Below, in pieces: positions 22,316 through 35,200 of a DNA stretch of 64,000 nucleotides. Position numbers and translations under genes: made by a program. Source of the stretch: Diogma glabrata (taxonomy: Eukaryota > Arthropoda > Insecta > Diptera > Cylindrotomidae); assembly GCA_963693315.1 (NCBI GenBank), contig OY856188.1, positions 806,001 to 870,000 of the forward strand, given 5' to 3'. Below the pieces are notes generated by a model. That model did no database searches and was not told the origin of the DNA. It saw only the letters and a list, made by a program, of their open reading frames with translations. Within the stretch, counting starts at the first letter, position 1, and every line of letters begins with the position of its first letter.

Positions 22316-23598
22316 ATTAATTGCAATTATAGATTTAAAACACTAAAAACTATAGTTGCAAGTGTTGCAATCATAACTACAATACCTAATGTGTTTTAAT
22401 GTTTTTATTGTTCTCAGAGTCAAAGTCTAGGTAGTTAGTCATTGGACTCTTCAACAACCTAATGTCATTCTTACTTATTTGATATTTGTCCACTGACTGT
22501 ATGTCAATTGTAAGGAATGCAAAAAAAATTTCATACTTGTCACCATGTATTTGGATTCAGTTCCTATAAAATGTAATCTAGATGAATTTTTGAAAATTTA
22601 CATACCCCAAATAAAACTGTTATTTTGGGCAACCCTGAATCAGTAATAACAAAATAGCGTATTGGTCTGTTAAGCAAACGCATAAAATCTTGATAAAAGT
22701 TTGGTGTATTGGATTCACCAGAAAATAGAAGATCTGGAATCTTTTAAAAATTGGACGAAGTGGAAGGAGAGAAGGTCCCAAAGAACTGGCTGTTTAAAAC
22801 TTCAATTACTACTTTCCGGTCCTGATTTTCAATTTTGTTGAAACTAGGTATATAAAGGTATGGTAATATATTCAACAACTCTGCATACCAGCTTCTGCGT
22901 TGTCACTGCCGTTCAAAACTTTTTTAGGAAGAAGTGATTAACTAAATTGCAGAAAGTGGTGCCATCTAGAATGGTTTTAAACAGTTTTCCCAATGGTTAA
23001 TATTTTATTTGCATTTTAAAAGGACTCACACAATGCCTAGTCATGAAAATATGTATATTAATGAAACGTAGATTGTAGGGTTTCAACCAATATGGGAAGA
23101 AACTGATTATTTTTTGAGGTAAAATGAACAAAGTGACGGAGGGTCCACAACTACACTTTGTTTTTTATATACTACAGTCTTCCTTCATACACAAATTTTG
23201 ATAAAATTTTGACAGAAGATGAATATTAGGTTTGAGCGAGATTGGACAGAATGGCGCGGGATCTCTCATGTAACTGTTTACTTAAAACTTGGATGCTAGC
23301 AATATCTGATAATCGATTTTGATACAACTTGGTACTTATGCGTCTAGTACGGTTTCAACACTTCTGAAAAAATGTATTGCAGCCCACGTTCAATCATGAA
23401 GAGATAGTAAAAACAGGTTTTATTTTTTGGTTGCATTCAAACAGAAAACGTATAATTTTTTAGATAACAAAACACCTCATGCTATTTTTTAATGCAAATA
23501 AGTATATAAAACAACTTTCGGGCACGAATTTAGCCAAACATAAAAACTAAACTAATATTATAATATACCTACTAAAAATCAACATGCATCGTACGTAA
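22316..23598. other. Intergenic, nothing recognised
   Basis: AT-rich sequence follows MBF2-2. I see no open frame with homology, no inverted repeat longer than a few bases, and no RNA gene. Confidence 0.5.
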
Positions 23599-25702
23599 TA
23601 TTGAGTATTTTCCTTAAAATATTTTGACAGATAAAATAGTTGATTTTAAAGCCGGGAGCCAAAACTGAATTTTTGTTAATACAAAATCGTCAGTTTTTTT
23701 ATGAAAAGTGTTAAAAAATAAACTGAAAATTTATCTAGGAATTGTTAATTACATTTAAACAAGTAGTAAGTATAAACTGGTTTAAAATATTCCATAAATT
23801 TATGTTAAATCGATGTTTTTGGTTCCCCGCAGTGTTTTTTAGTTACTGGAAAATCTTCAGTTTTATTTATGAAAAATGCCAAAAAATAATTTAAAATAGT
23901 TAAATAATGAACTAAACTACAAATTAATAATAGTATTAATACAAGTAGTGTGTTTAAATTTGTGAAATATATTCAATAAATTTATGTTAAAATCAATGTT
24001 ATATTGCTGTATGTAATCTTTCGTTACGTTGTTATATTTCTGTATGTAATCTGTCGTTACGTCTCTATATTCTGTCTAATGATAATTAGAAATCAGCAAT
24101 TATGTATTAAAATTTACTTCAAAACCAATAATAATGCAAATATATTAAAAACAATTTAAATACAACACAAATCAATCTTGATTTGCAAGAAATAACAATT
24201 ATTTAAGGTTTTCGAAATACAAATCAGCTGATCACATATGTCAAGTTTTTTTCGGGAAAAAAGTTGTACTATAAACAAAAAACATTGACTTTAGCATAAA
24301 TTTATTGAATATATTTAACAAATTTATGTATACCCTTGTATTAATACTATTATTAACTTGTAGTTTAGTTTATTATTTAACTAGTTTAAACTGTTTTTTG
24401 ACTCTTTTCATACACAAAACTGAAGATTTTGCACTAACTAAACATCACTACTGGCAACCAAAAACATTGATTTAACACAAATTTATTGAATATTTTTAAC
24501 CAGTTTATACATAATACTTGTATAAATGTTATTAACAATTCCTAATTAAATTTTTAAATTATTTTTTAACACTTTTTATACAAAAACTGAAGATTTTGTA
24601 TTAACATAAATTCACTATTGGCCCCCGGATATTTGTAAGTATTTTTAATATTTCATTTTGACGTTTAAGTAAAAAGGTCAATATATTTAAAACTATTGTT
24701 CCATTATGTCAAAGCATGCAATACTAAATGTATTGACCTTTTTACTTTACATAATTTAAAAATTTAATTAGGAATTGTTAATAACAATTATGTATAAACT
24801 GGTTAAAAATATTCAATAAATTTGTATTAAATCAATGTTTTTGGTTGCCAGTAGTGATGTTTAGTTAGTGCAAAATCTTCAGTTTTGTGTATGAAAAGAG
24901 TCAAAAAACAGTTTAAACTAGCTAAATAATAAACTGAACTACAAGTTAATAATAGTATTAATACAAGGGTATACATAAATTTGTTAAATATATTCATTAA
25001 ATTTATGCTAAAGTCAATGTATTTTGTTTATAGTACAACTTTTTTCCCGAAAAAAACTTGACATATGTGATCAGCTGATTTGTATTTCGAAAACCTTAAA
25101 TAATTGTTATTTCCTGCAAATCAAGATTGATTTGTGTTGTATTTAAATTGTTTTTAATATATTTGCATTATTATTGGTTTTGAAGTAAATTTTAATACAT
25201 AATTGCTGATTTCTAATTATCATTAGACAGAATATAGAGACGTAACGACAGATTACATACAGAAATATAACAACGTAACGAAAGATTACATACAGCAATA
25301 TAACATTGATTTTAACATAAATTTATTGAATATATTTCACAAATTTAAACACACTACTTGTATTAATACTATTATTAATTTGTAGTTTAGTTCATTATTT
25401 AACTATTTTAAATTATTTTTTGGCATTTTTCATAAATAAAACTGAAGATTTTCCAGTAACTAAAAAACACTGCGGGGAACCAAAAACATCGATTTAACAT
25501 AAATTTATGGAATATTTTAAACCAGTTTATACTTACTACTTGTTTAAATGTAATTAACAATTCCTAGATAAATTTTCAGTTTATTTTTTAACACTTTTCA
25601 TAAAAAAACTGACGATTTTGTATTAACAAAAATTCAGTTTTGGCTCCCGGCTTTAAAATCAACTTTTTATCTGTCAAAATATTTTAAGGAAAATACTCAA
25701 TA
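23599..25702. repeat. Giant palindrome: inverted arms of about 0.95-1 kb around a 190-bp centre
   Basis: The left arm (23599-24560) and right arm (about 24750-25702) are near-perfect reverse complements. The outer ends are TATTGAGTATTTTCC and GGAAAATACTCAATA. The centre has its own smaller inverted pair 'GTAAAAAGGTCAATA' / 'TATTGACCTTTTTAC'. Each arm has two to three diverged internal repeats built around 'AAAATCTTCAGTTTT' and 'AATAAATTTATGTTAAATC'. There is no coding sequence and no obvious target duplication. It may be a foldback transposon. If transcribed it would form a very long hairpin RNA. Confidence 0.9.
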
Positions 25703-25950
25703 GCCCTACTGATTCACGCCATTTGTAATAAACAATGAACATTGCCATATGCATAAAATTGGATTAGTGTTTTTGATTAAATTTTTTTGAATTTTTTTAT
25801 ATGGAGTTTTATTATTCCAGATGGCGTTATGGCAATTTTTCGAATTTTTTTTATATTGGGTTTTAATTTCAAAATGGCGCTACAAGTTCACGATTTTTTT
25901 TGTGCTAAAAAAAAGAGTTAGGCTTCTTTATCGGAGGTTTTGATCCATCT

Positions 25951-26020
25951 TATGAGTAAAAGTATTTTCATTGTGCATCCACTGTTTGATCTCATTAGTA
26001 AAAGTTATTGCATTGTGCAT
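25951..26020 (+). promoter_or_regulatory. Two copies of the 28-bp motif also found upstream of mRpL2
   Basis: The copies are at 25951-25978 and 25993-26020. The first differs from 8347-8374 at only two positions. They lie about 210-280 bases upstream of the kinase ATG, a distance like that at mRpL2. Promoter function is inferred from position only. Confidence 0.35.
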
Positions 26021-26231
26021 GCACCCTAATAATTTTTGATTTTTTCTGCCCTATTGGTAGCGCCACTGCGGTAAAAACGGGAACCAATTTTGATTGTGTT
26101 CCACGAAAAATCTTAAGTGTCAAATGTCATAAAAATGACAAGTAATTTCGTATAGGACCCAAATTTATTTTAAGTTTGTAAATTGTATATTTAGGAAAAA
26201 AGTTTCATATAGTTTATATAGTTTGTAAAAT

Positions 26232-29200
26232 ATGACTGCCAATTCTGAAGTTACATCTATCCACAATCTAAAATTAAATGGGATTAGTGAAGTAAAAACT
26301 CCTTTTTTAATAGGGGTTGCTGGTGGAACTGCAAGTGGAAAGGTAAAATTGATATTTATACGCAGTTTAAAAATAAATGAAATCTTTTTTAAAATTCTAG
26401 TCAACAGTATGTAAAAGAATAATGGAACAATTAGGTCAAGCCGATGTAGATCATACGCAAAGAAAAGTAAGCTGGCTTATTTTTATTCAAATTAAATTGT
26501 TTGGTTATGTTTACACTATTATAAAACCGTACTTTGTATAGGTTGTTTCAATAAGTCAAGATAGTTTTTATCGGGTGTTGACACCAAGTGAAAATTTAAA
26601 AGCAGAAAAGGGTCTATTCAACTTTGATCATCCAGATGCATTTAATGAAGAATTAATGTTAAAAACATTACAAAATATATTAGCTGGAAAAATAGTTCAA
26701 ATTCCATCTTACGACTATAAAACAAATGCACTGTATATATATACATATTTTTATTTTCAGATAAGGAATTAGATTAAACATTAAATTTTTATTTTTAGAT
26801 GTCCTGATAAATTGATCACAATCTATCCAGCCGATGTTGTTTTGTTTGAAGGAATTTTGGTTTTCTTTTTCCCGGAAATTAGAGATTTATTTCATATGAA
26901 ATTGTTTGTTGATACTGATTCTGATACACGTTTGGCGCGCAGAGTACCACGAGATATAAATGAACGAGGTCGCGATTTGGATCAAGTATTGACACAATAT
27001 ATGACTTTTGTAAAACCGGCTTTTGATGAATTTTGCTCTCCAGTAAGTATTCTTTAATCTAATTCAGTAAATTATTTGTGATATAACATCACCCCCATGG
27101 AAAATCTCCAATCAAGAATAATATAAGAACTGAATCTAAAAAATTATTCGAAACTAGATCGCTCTAAAATTGTATGGATTGCAAAAAGTTTCATAATTTG
27201 CACCATAATTTTTTAGATTCAGTTCTTTTTTCTTATATTCTTTAATCTGTTTACAATATTTTGCTTGTAATGGGTGTACATATTTCCTTTTACAAGTTTG
27301 GAACTTTCTTTCTATATGCCGAAGTTGGTTTTTCTAACATTTTTTTTTTTTTTTTTAAATTTTATTTTTTTATTGGATTAGGCGGAGGCCCACATCACCA
27401 AAAATTTATTTGTATTACAATGTATTCCCTGATCTATAGGGTGGAACATGCAGATCGTATCTTTGTGGCCAATTAAGAATCCAATTGGTTATTGGTCTTT
27501 TATTGAAACACTAAAAACGATCTGCATGTAACCTCCTATAATCAGGCTTTGACTTAAAATTATTGAATAATACATTTATTACTATGTGGTATTGATACAT
27601 TCAGATGAAACCCTTTTAACGTCTTGGTAGGACGTATAAGGTTGCAGCATGATGACCTGCTCCGGGAATTAAGAAACATTTCCGGCAGTGTCGTTACGCG
27701 CAAGACTAATGCATAAATGCATTATATCTGTCGTACCGACAAAGCCGGACAATTCCTCACTTTCCGAAGCACCTCATGATGCCACCTATGGAAAATTATT
27801 CCAACAATGGTAGTTGGCAATTGCAGCCATTTATATATACAAAGATAAAAAATTTACTTATATTATATCTATTAATTATTTCAGTTATTCAATTAATTAT
27901 TTTTCAATTAATTATTTCAAGAGAATTACAGATTTGTGTAATTTCAATATTTAATTTTTACATGTACATATCTATATATGTAATTTAATAAAACAGGTTA
28001 TTGTGTTAAAAAAAAAATAAAAAATTAACTTTACTTTAAAACCGGTAAATATATTTCAATGAATGCTTAATTTGAATAAACTATAAGAGTATAAACACTA
28101 TTTTAGATTATATCTGTGGAATTAAAGTTATGATTAGGTTTAATATATTATTATATATTTGAAGAATTCAATTACAGTGATGTAATACAATCCCAAATTT
28201 CATTATATTCAAACACAAAGAAAATCGATGCATCAAAGGGCTAGTGAATATCCATAATTCTGATTTAAGGTTATAGAATCCACATTTTTATTTGAAAATG
28301 GTATTAAGTATCAATAAATCGAACATTCTTCTTGATTTGTGAACAACCTTATAATTTTTTTTTCAATATCCACAGAGTGTAAAACTGATATAATTCTATA
28401 TTATATATCTGTAGAATTTTTGATACAAGTATTATACAATTCTTTCAACAAAAGAATGCAAAGAATCAAAAACCATATAATATTCAAACACAAAGAAATT
28501 TAACACATCAAAAATCTTGTGAATATCAATAATTTGAAATTAAGGTTAAAAAAATTCCACATGTTATAAACAAATAGTACATTATGATGCTAGGACGTAA
28601 AGCTAAAGATTTTGGACGGATGTGGAGTTTGCAAATCGAGGCGCTAGCCGAGATTTGCACCCACATTAAGTCCAAAATAGCTTACGTCCGTGCATCATAT
28701 ACTATTTTTTATTCGCCGCAAGCAAAATATTGTAAATAAGTTGTTTATTCTAAATTAAAATTACAAATTTTCATAAATTTTAAAATCAAAATATGTGGAA
28801 CAAGTAACCTTTGAAAAAATATTTATTATTTTTTCCAAATTCTATGACAACAAATGATAACAACTATTTTAATTGGATAATGAAATTTTGAATTCGCGGG
28901 TTGCTTTGATAAAAAAATTTATTTTTCATAGAATTTGAACAAATACAAATGCTTTTTACTTTTTTGGACGTAGCTATGACGACAAAATAAATAGCTGAAA
29001 AGTGATACTTTAAAGCCGCAAATCACAGTAATAAAGTAACACTTTAATATATAGGCGAATAAAAAAGATATTTACCTCTTACAGCTATATATCAAAACTG
29101 ATATTACTTACAGCTACCCGCCACCAAAGTTTTATGTTAGTGTACTGTAAATATGTCAGTGTTTAGTATGATTTGTTATGTTGTAATGTTGTAAAGTTTA

Positions 29201-32200
29201 TTGTATATATTGTTAGCCCCTAAGCTTGATCGAACGTCTTATCACCGTGAACGTTCGATCGGGAATGTTTTTTCTAACTTGACTTCTAGCTCAATGGCTA
29301 AAATAAAGAAGGTTTTTAATTCATGCCTTAGATATATATTTGGCCTAAAACGAAGGGATAGGTTGACACCATATTATAATAAAATTTTTGGTTGTTCCTT
29401 GGAAAATTATCTTGACATTAGAATACTAACTTTACTGCATAAAATTATTAATAACCAGAAACCTAAGTATCTGTATGATAAATTGATCTTTGCACAATCG
29501 TCCAGAACACAAAACCTACTTTTGCAAAGAGCTAATTCAAATTATATGGAAAGTTCATTTCTAAGAAGAGTTGCTAGAGTATGGAACTCTATTCCAACTA
29601 ATACGAGGAATATAGTACGAGGGGATAGGTTTAAGGCAGAGTGTATGAGCTATCTGAATGATCACTAACTGTTGGTGTGTGTTAGTTTTTTTAGATTAAT
29701 TGTATTGTATTTTTTAATTTGCTTTTCGATGCAATGCAGTTTATTTAACTGCATCAAACGACCCTGTTGTTGTGCTGTATCGATTAAATGAATGAATGAA
29801 TAAAATAAATAAATAAGTTTAAATTTTATAAATACATTTTACTTCCTCACATAATTTGATCTTGTGTCCTTATCTCTATAGAGTACTCGTACGATTGTTG
29901 TATCCGAAACACAGAAGGGGCTGTACCTAAACTACGTAATCCAAACATTCAAGATATTGCAGCCTCATCATCCCCTATGTCACCAATTCTTGCAATTTGC
30001 CAACTTCAACCTGCACTCTGAATAAACTAATGAACAAAAATTTCAGTAAGATAAAACGTTGTTCTTTTAAATAAAAAATTTTATCAACCATTTTACTTCG
30101 GCCAAAAGTGAAATTCTTACCCCCACTTTTTTGGCATTTCTCGACGTTTTAGGACCTACTGATTCTAAAGAAGCCGGCCGGCCGTCACAACCGACGAAAT
30201 CTAGAAAACCGCTGGACGGCTTTCAATTTTTTTTTTCTAAAAATAGGTTTACTCAATGGGAAGAGCCGAGAGGACGATGTAAAGTCAAAAATCGTCATGG
30301 GTGTCAAAACAAGTAAATTTGCATATTTTTTGCTTAAAAAACGTTCATTTTAAGTGATTACGAATAGAAACATTGAATTTGAAGAAATCTTGATGGATTG
30401 GTATATATATATAGCTTGTATATATTTCTTGCTATATGATTTACTTGTATCCATAGATAAGTAACTTGTATTTTTCTTCCGGATCTTGTATGATGAGAAT
30501 TCTACTACGCTTGTAGTTTCTCGCTTTAGGTTCTTCCACGTATCTCTATTTTATGTGTCGATGTTTTCAAAGATTTAGTTTGCGTTGAATATATAATGAT
30601 GTATCTTCAACCAACCGACCACGATAACTAATATTAATCGTGACTGATCTTCTGTCAAATCGTTGTTTTGTTTGTTTGTTTTCCTTTATTTCTCTGAGAG
30701 AGAAACCGGTTTGTCTTCCCAAAGACGTGCGTAAATTTTTCATTTGATTCAAAATTGTACAATTATTGCGAGTTTCTTTTACATCTATAAGAAAAAAACC
30801 TACCACAAAAAAATAATAGTTTCTCCCTCACTGCTACTATATAAAAAGAAATAAGAAAAATGACAGATTAGGATTTGATTCTAACCAAACATATAAATTT
30901 TAATTTTTTTATCTATTAAAAATAAACTACACAATAATGAAAAGTTGGTCGCCAGCTAGTTTTCATAATATACTTTCAGGATGTATACATAACTTAAATA
31001 TTTGAACATTGGCATTATAAAATAATAAAATATTCACTATTATAAAATCACTGGAAATAACACAATAAATGTAAAATACTCTCGTAATTATTTTCATTCA
31101 TTTTATAAAAATTAGCACAACTAAAAATAATAGATTGTACTTTTTGTTTCGTTTTAAATTATTTAATTGTTTTTAATTTATAATTTAATACAATAGTTGG
31201 TTGTTGTAAATAAACAGAAATGCAAATGGCGAAATGAGAAATTAAATATGACATATTAGCAAACACGATTTCTTATGTCTCTCTTCATACAATTTTAAAG
31301 TTATGTTCTCTCTATATTTATATATACTCTAAGATCTTCAACATATTTGGAAGACAATTATATTCTGCATAAGCCTTAATGTGAATTTATGGAATACAGA
31401 TATAAAATAGCTTCTAGTTAATAATACATTTATTTCTTCATAAATTTTTGATTTTTTTAAAATAATAAATTGTAACAATTTTCTGTTTAAAAGATTTAAC
31501 CAATATTAAACAAATTATTTAACGGCTTAAATATTGATGGAATTATAAAAATAATAAATCCATTAGTGACTGAACTAATGTTCTTTTTAAAATACTTTAT
31601 AAGTAATGACTTTACTTTACTTTATAAGTGGTACTATCAGGTCCTCTCCTTTATCTTGGCTCCCTGTGTTGAGCAATATCGCTCCACCTGCACTCAGACG
31701 CTCGCATGCACTCATGCGTGAACATAAAAAGGTAACCAACAACATCACGTTACCCTTGCACGAATATTACGGTGACCACACTAGTTTTTTTTTTTTTTTT
31801 TTTTTTTATTCAATGTTAGGCATGTTTAGTGTTAATCAATATAGATCAACGTCTCTGAATATCCGAAGATACCATGCTAACTAGGGAACTAGGGTTCGAA
31901 AGTATTATTCAATTTTCTTTCAGGAATTTATTAACGTTGATCTTAAAGTTTTGAGGATTAAAATTATCAGGAAAGACCCACGCCGGTAAGGCATTCCAGA
32001 GATGAGAAACTCTGTTAAAAAAATCGCGTTGAAAAGCGACAGTTCTACACCTTGTCACTTGAACCGTAAAAGGATGGGCTGCTATTGATGCTCTGGTGAA
32101 ACGCGCGAAGTTTGCTGGTTCAGGCAAAATCGATTTGATCTCCGTAGACGCCCGTTCGTCCATAATATACTTGTAAAATACCGTCAAATCAGCGACGTCT

Positions 32201-35200
32201 CTTCTATGTTGCAAGGAATCAAGCTCGTTAGTAAGAGTCGAGTTGCCGATCAATTTAACAGCTCTCCGTTGTATAGAATCAAGACATTTTAAGCTACTTA
32301 TGTAGGCTCCACCCCATATGTGAGAGCAATACTCCATGCAGGGACGAATAAATGATTTATATATTAAAAGAAGCTGCTCGCTATTAAAAACCTTACGACA
32401 ACGACCCAAGAATCCTAATTTTTGAACAGCGTTCTTAGCTAGGTTAAAAATATGAGAATTCCATTTCATATTATTTTCAATCTCAACTCCTAGAAGTTTA
32501 ATAGATTCTTTCTCTTGAAGATCATTTGAATCAAACTTTAATAAAAACGGATTAGGTGTTGATAACCTAGAAAAATGACAAACTTGAGTTTTACTTGTGT
32601 TGAACTCAACACTGTTAGCAACTCCCCAATCTAAGATGGTTTTTAAATCAATATTTAATGATTCTATCAAGTTTGATCTAGCGACATTAAGATTTGATGG
32701 TGCATACAAATTTGGCATTTCATGTGACGCATGAAGTGTGCTATCATCAGCAAAACTATGGATGGGATTAACTGTTGCATCTAGTAAGTCATTAATATAG
32801 AGAAGAAAAAGAGTAGGTGATAAAGCGGAACCTTGAGGAACACCAGCATTAGTTGAAAAGATATTCGATGAAACACCATCAACATTGACCCGAAATTTGC
32901 GCTCGGAAATAAAGCTTTGTAACCAAGAAATAAGTTGTTCATCTAAGCCGTAGCATCTCAATTTGCAAATAAGATTATTGTGCCATACTTTATCAAATGC
33001 TTTGGTAATATCAAGAGCAACGCCAAAAGTCTCACCATGGTTTTCAAGCGACTTGTTCCAGATATGCGTGACATAAGAAAGTAAATCTCCCGTCGCTCTT
33101 CCTTTACGGAATCCGTATTGTCTTTCTTTAAGTAATTTTGACGACTCTAAGAAGCTCATAATATTAAAATTAACATATTTCTCAAATACTTTAGAAACAA
33201 CCGACAAAATTGATATAGGTCTATAGTTTCTTGGATCCGTTTTAGCACCTTTCTTTGGAACTGGTTGTACACTAGCCATTTTCCATATATCAGGAAAAAT
33301 TCCTTTCTTATATGACAGATAGAAAATTTTAGTTAGGATTGGTGCTAACTCCTTAGCAAAAGTTTTAAGGATAATTGGAGGAATACTATCAGGTCCAGAT
33401 GCCTTATTAGTATTGATTTGTAAGAGCATTTTCCGAATGACATTTTTACGAAAAATTATCCGCCCCATTTTGTTAGAAATTCTAGGAATTGGTCTAGGTA
33501 GGAAATTGGGTTCTACTAATGTAGAATTTAACGAGAAACAGTTACCCAATAAATTAGCTTTTTCTTTAGGGTCAATAACAGGCATATCGTTATCAATAAG
33601 AGGAGGTATAGAAGACTTACAAAAATTTCCTTGAACAGCCTTGACGGCTTTATAAAAATTTCGTGAACCAGTAGGGTGCTCAGCAAATTTATTAGCTTTT
33701 TTCCTAATAAATAGATGTTTCTCTGCATCTATTAATTTTCTACATAAATTTCTTTCTATTCGGTATAATCTGAGGTTTTCATCAGATTTGTTTTGAATAA
33801 ACTTTTGAAAAGCCTTTTTTTTAATTTTAATTGCTTTTTTACATTTACTTGAAAACCATCGATCAACCTTCGGAACAATCAAACTATTTGGAATAAACCT
33901 GCGCATACCCATGTGTATTATTTCTGAAAAATTGGAAGCAACGATGTTTGGATCTTGGCTGAAAAGACAGTTGCGTTTCCAGGGAAACCATTTAAAAAAA
34001 TCTCTAAGTCCCTGCCAATTTGCAGCTTTATAATCCCAAACAAGACGAGGATTAGCTTTAAACGATTGAAGTCAAGAAAGCCTCCACATAAAACTAATTT
34101 TAATATCTTGGATGCCTGGGACACCTCCTGGAATGATTACAACACTCCTGGCGTTTCTATTACTAACCCGACTTCTGCCCAACCTGGTTTCGATCTGCCA
34201 CGTCATACCTGGACCACACTAAACCGAATAAGAACGAATCATGGACGTTGTGCTGATTCTTTCTACAAGTGGGGAATCTCAGAGTCCCCTCAATGTGACT
34301 GCGGAGCTCCGCAACAAACCAAAAAACTCATTGCAACAGTGTGCCCACTTCGACGATACAATGGCGACATCTCAGACATCCAATTGGCAACTCCCAATGT
34401 GGTAGCATGGATAGACTCACTCGACGTAAACATCTAATGTTCAAATATACTGCCCAATGTTCAAATATTTTAATATTTTACTTTTTAATTTTTAACTAAA
34501 AGACGCAAATTTTTAAATTTTAAAAAAAATTTCCATTTAGGCTATATGGTTTCTTTAAATGATTACATCTTTAGTGAAAAAACAACTGATATACATATTT
34601 CAATCCAACTTTTCCTTTTAGTCCAGAAAAAATCTCTCCATTTAGTCTAAATGCTTTCTTTCCATGCCTACACTTTTAAGAAAAATCGACATTTAATATG
34701 AACCGGCCGAATATTTTCCAAGCTACTGTTCCTATTAGTTCAATAAACTTCTCCATTTAGCGTAAATGCGTAATTGAAAAACGACATTTAATACTTTGCA
34801 ATAAGCTCATTTTCAACTGTAACTTTTAGTCATCAGTGATTAAAACTGGATTCACTCAAAATACTTCCCTCAATACTTTTCCGTTTAGCGTAAATGCATC
34901 TTTTCACTTATTTCAACTTTTGACTTTTTAATTTTATTCAAAACATTTCTTGAAAAACATATCCCTAATAATTACAACTTGTGAAAAAACATCATTTATT
35001 CTGCAACATGATATTTTCGAACTGTTCCTATTAGATAGGAGTAACTAAAGCTGGATAGAATCGTATATCATATGTCATCCAAGTAATTACTTTTATGAGT
35101 CAAATGTTTCTAGTCAAAAATGTTTCCATTCCATTATATTGTGACGATTATGGAAGACGATAGAACACAACAACAATAGAACATCTTTCAAAAAAATTCT

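Noticed and set aside
30131..30316. 61-codon open frame in Uck intron 4 with GC-rich patch
   Set aside because: No recognisable domain; composition alone is not enough to call a gene.
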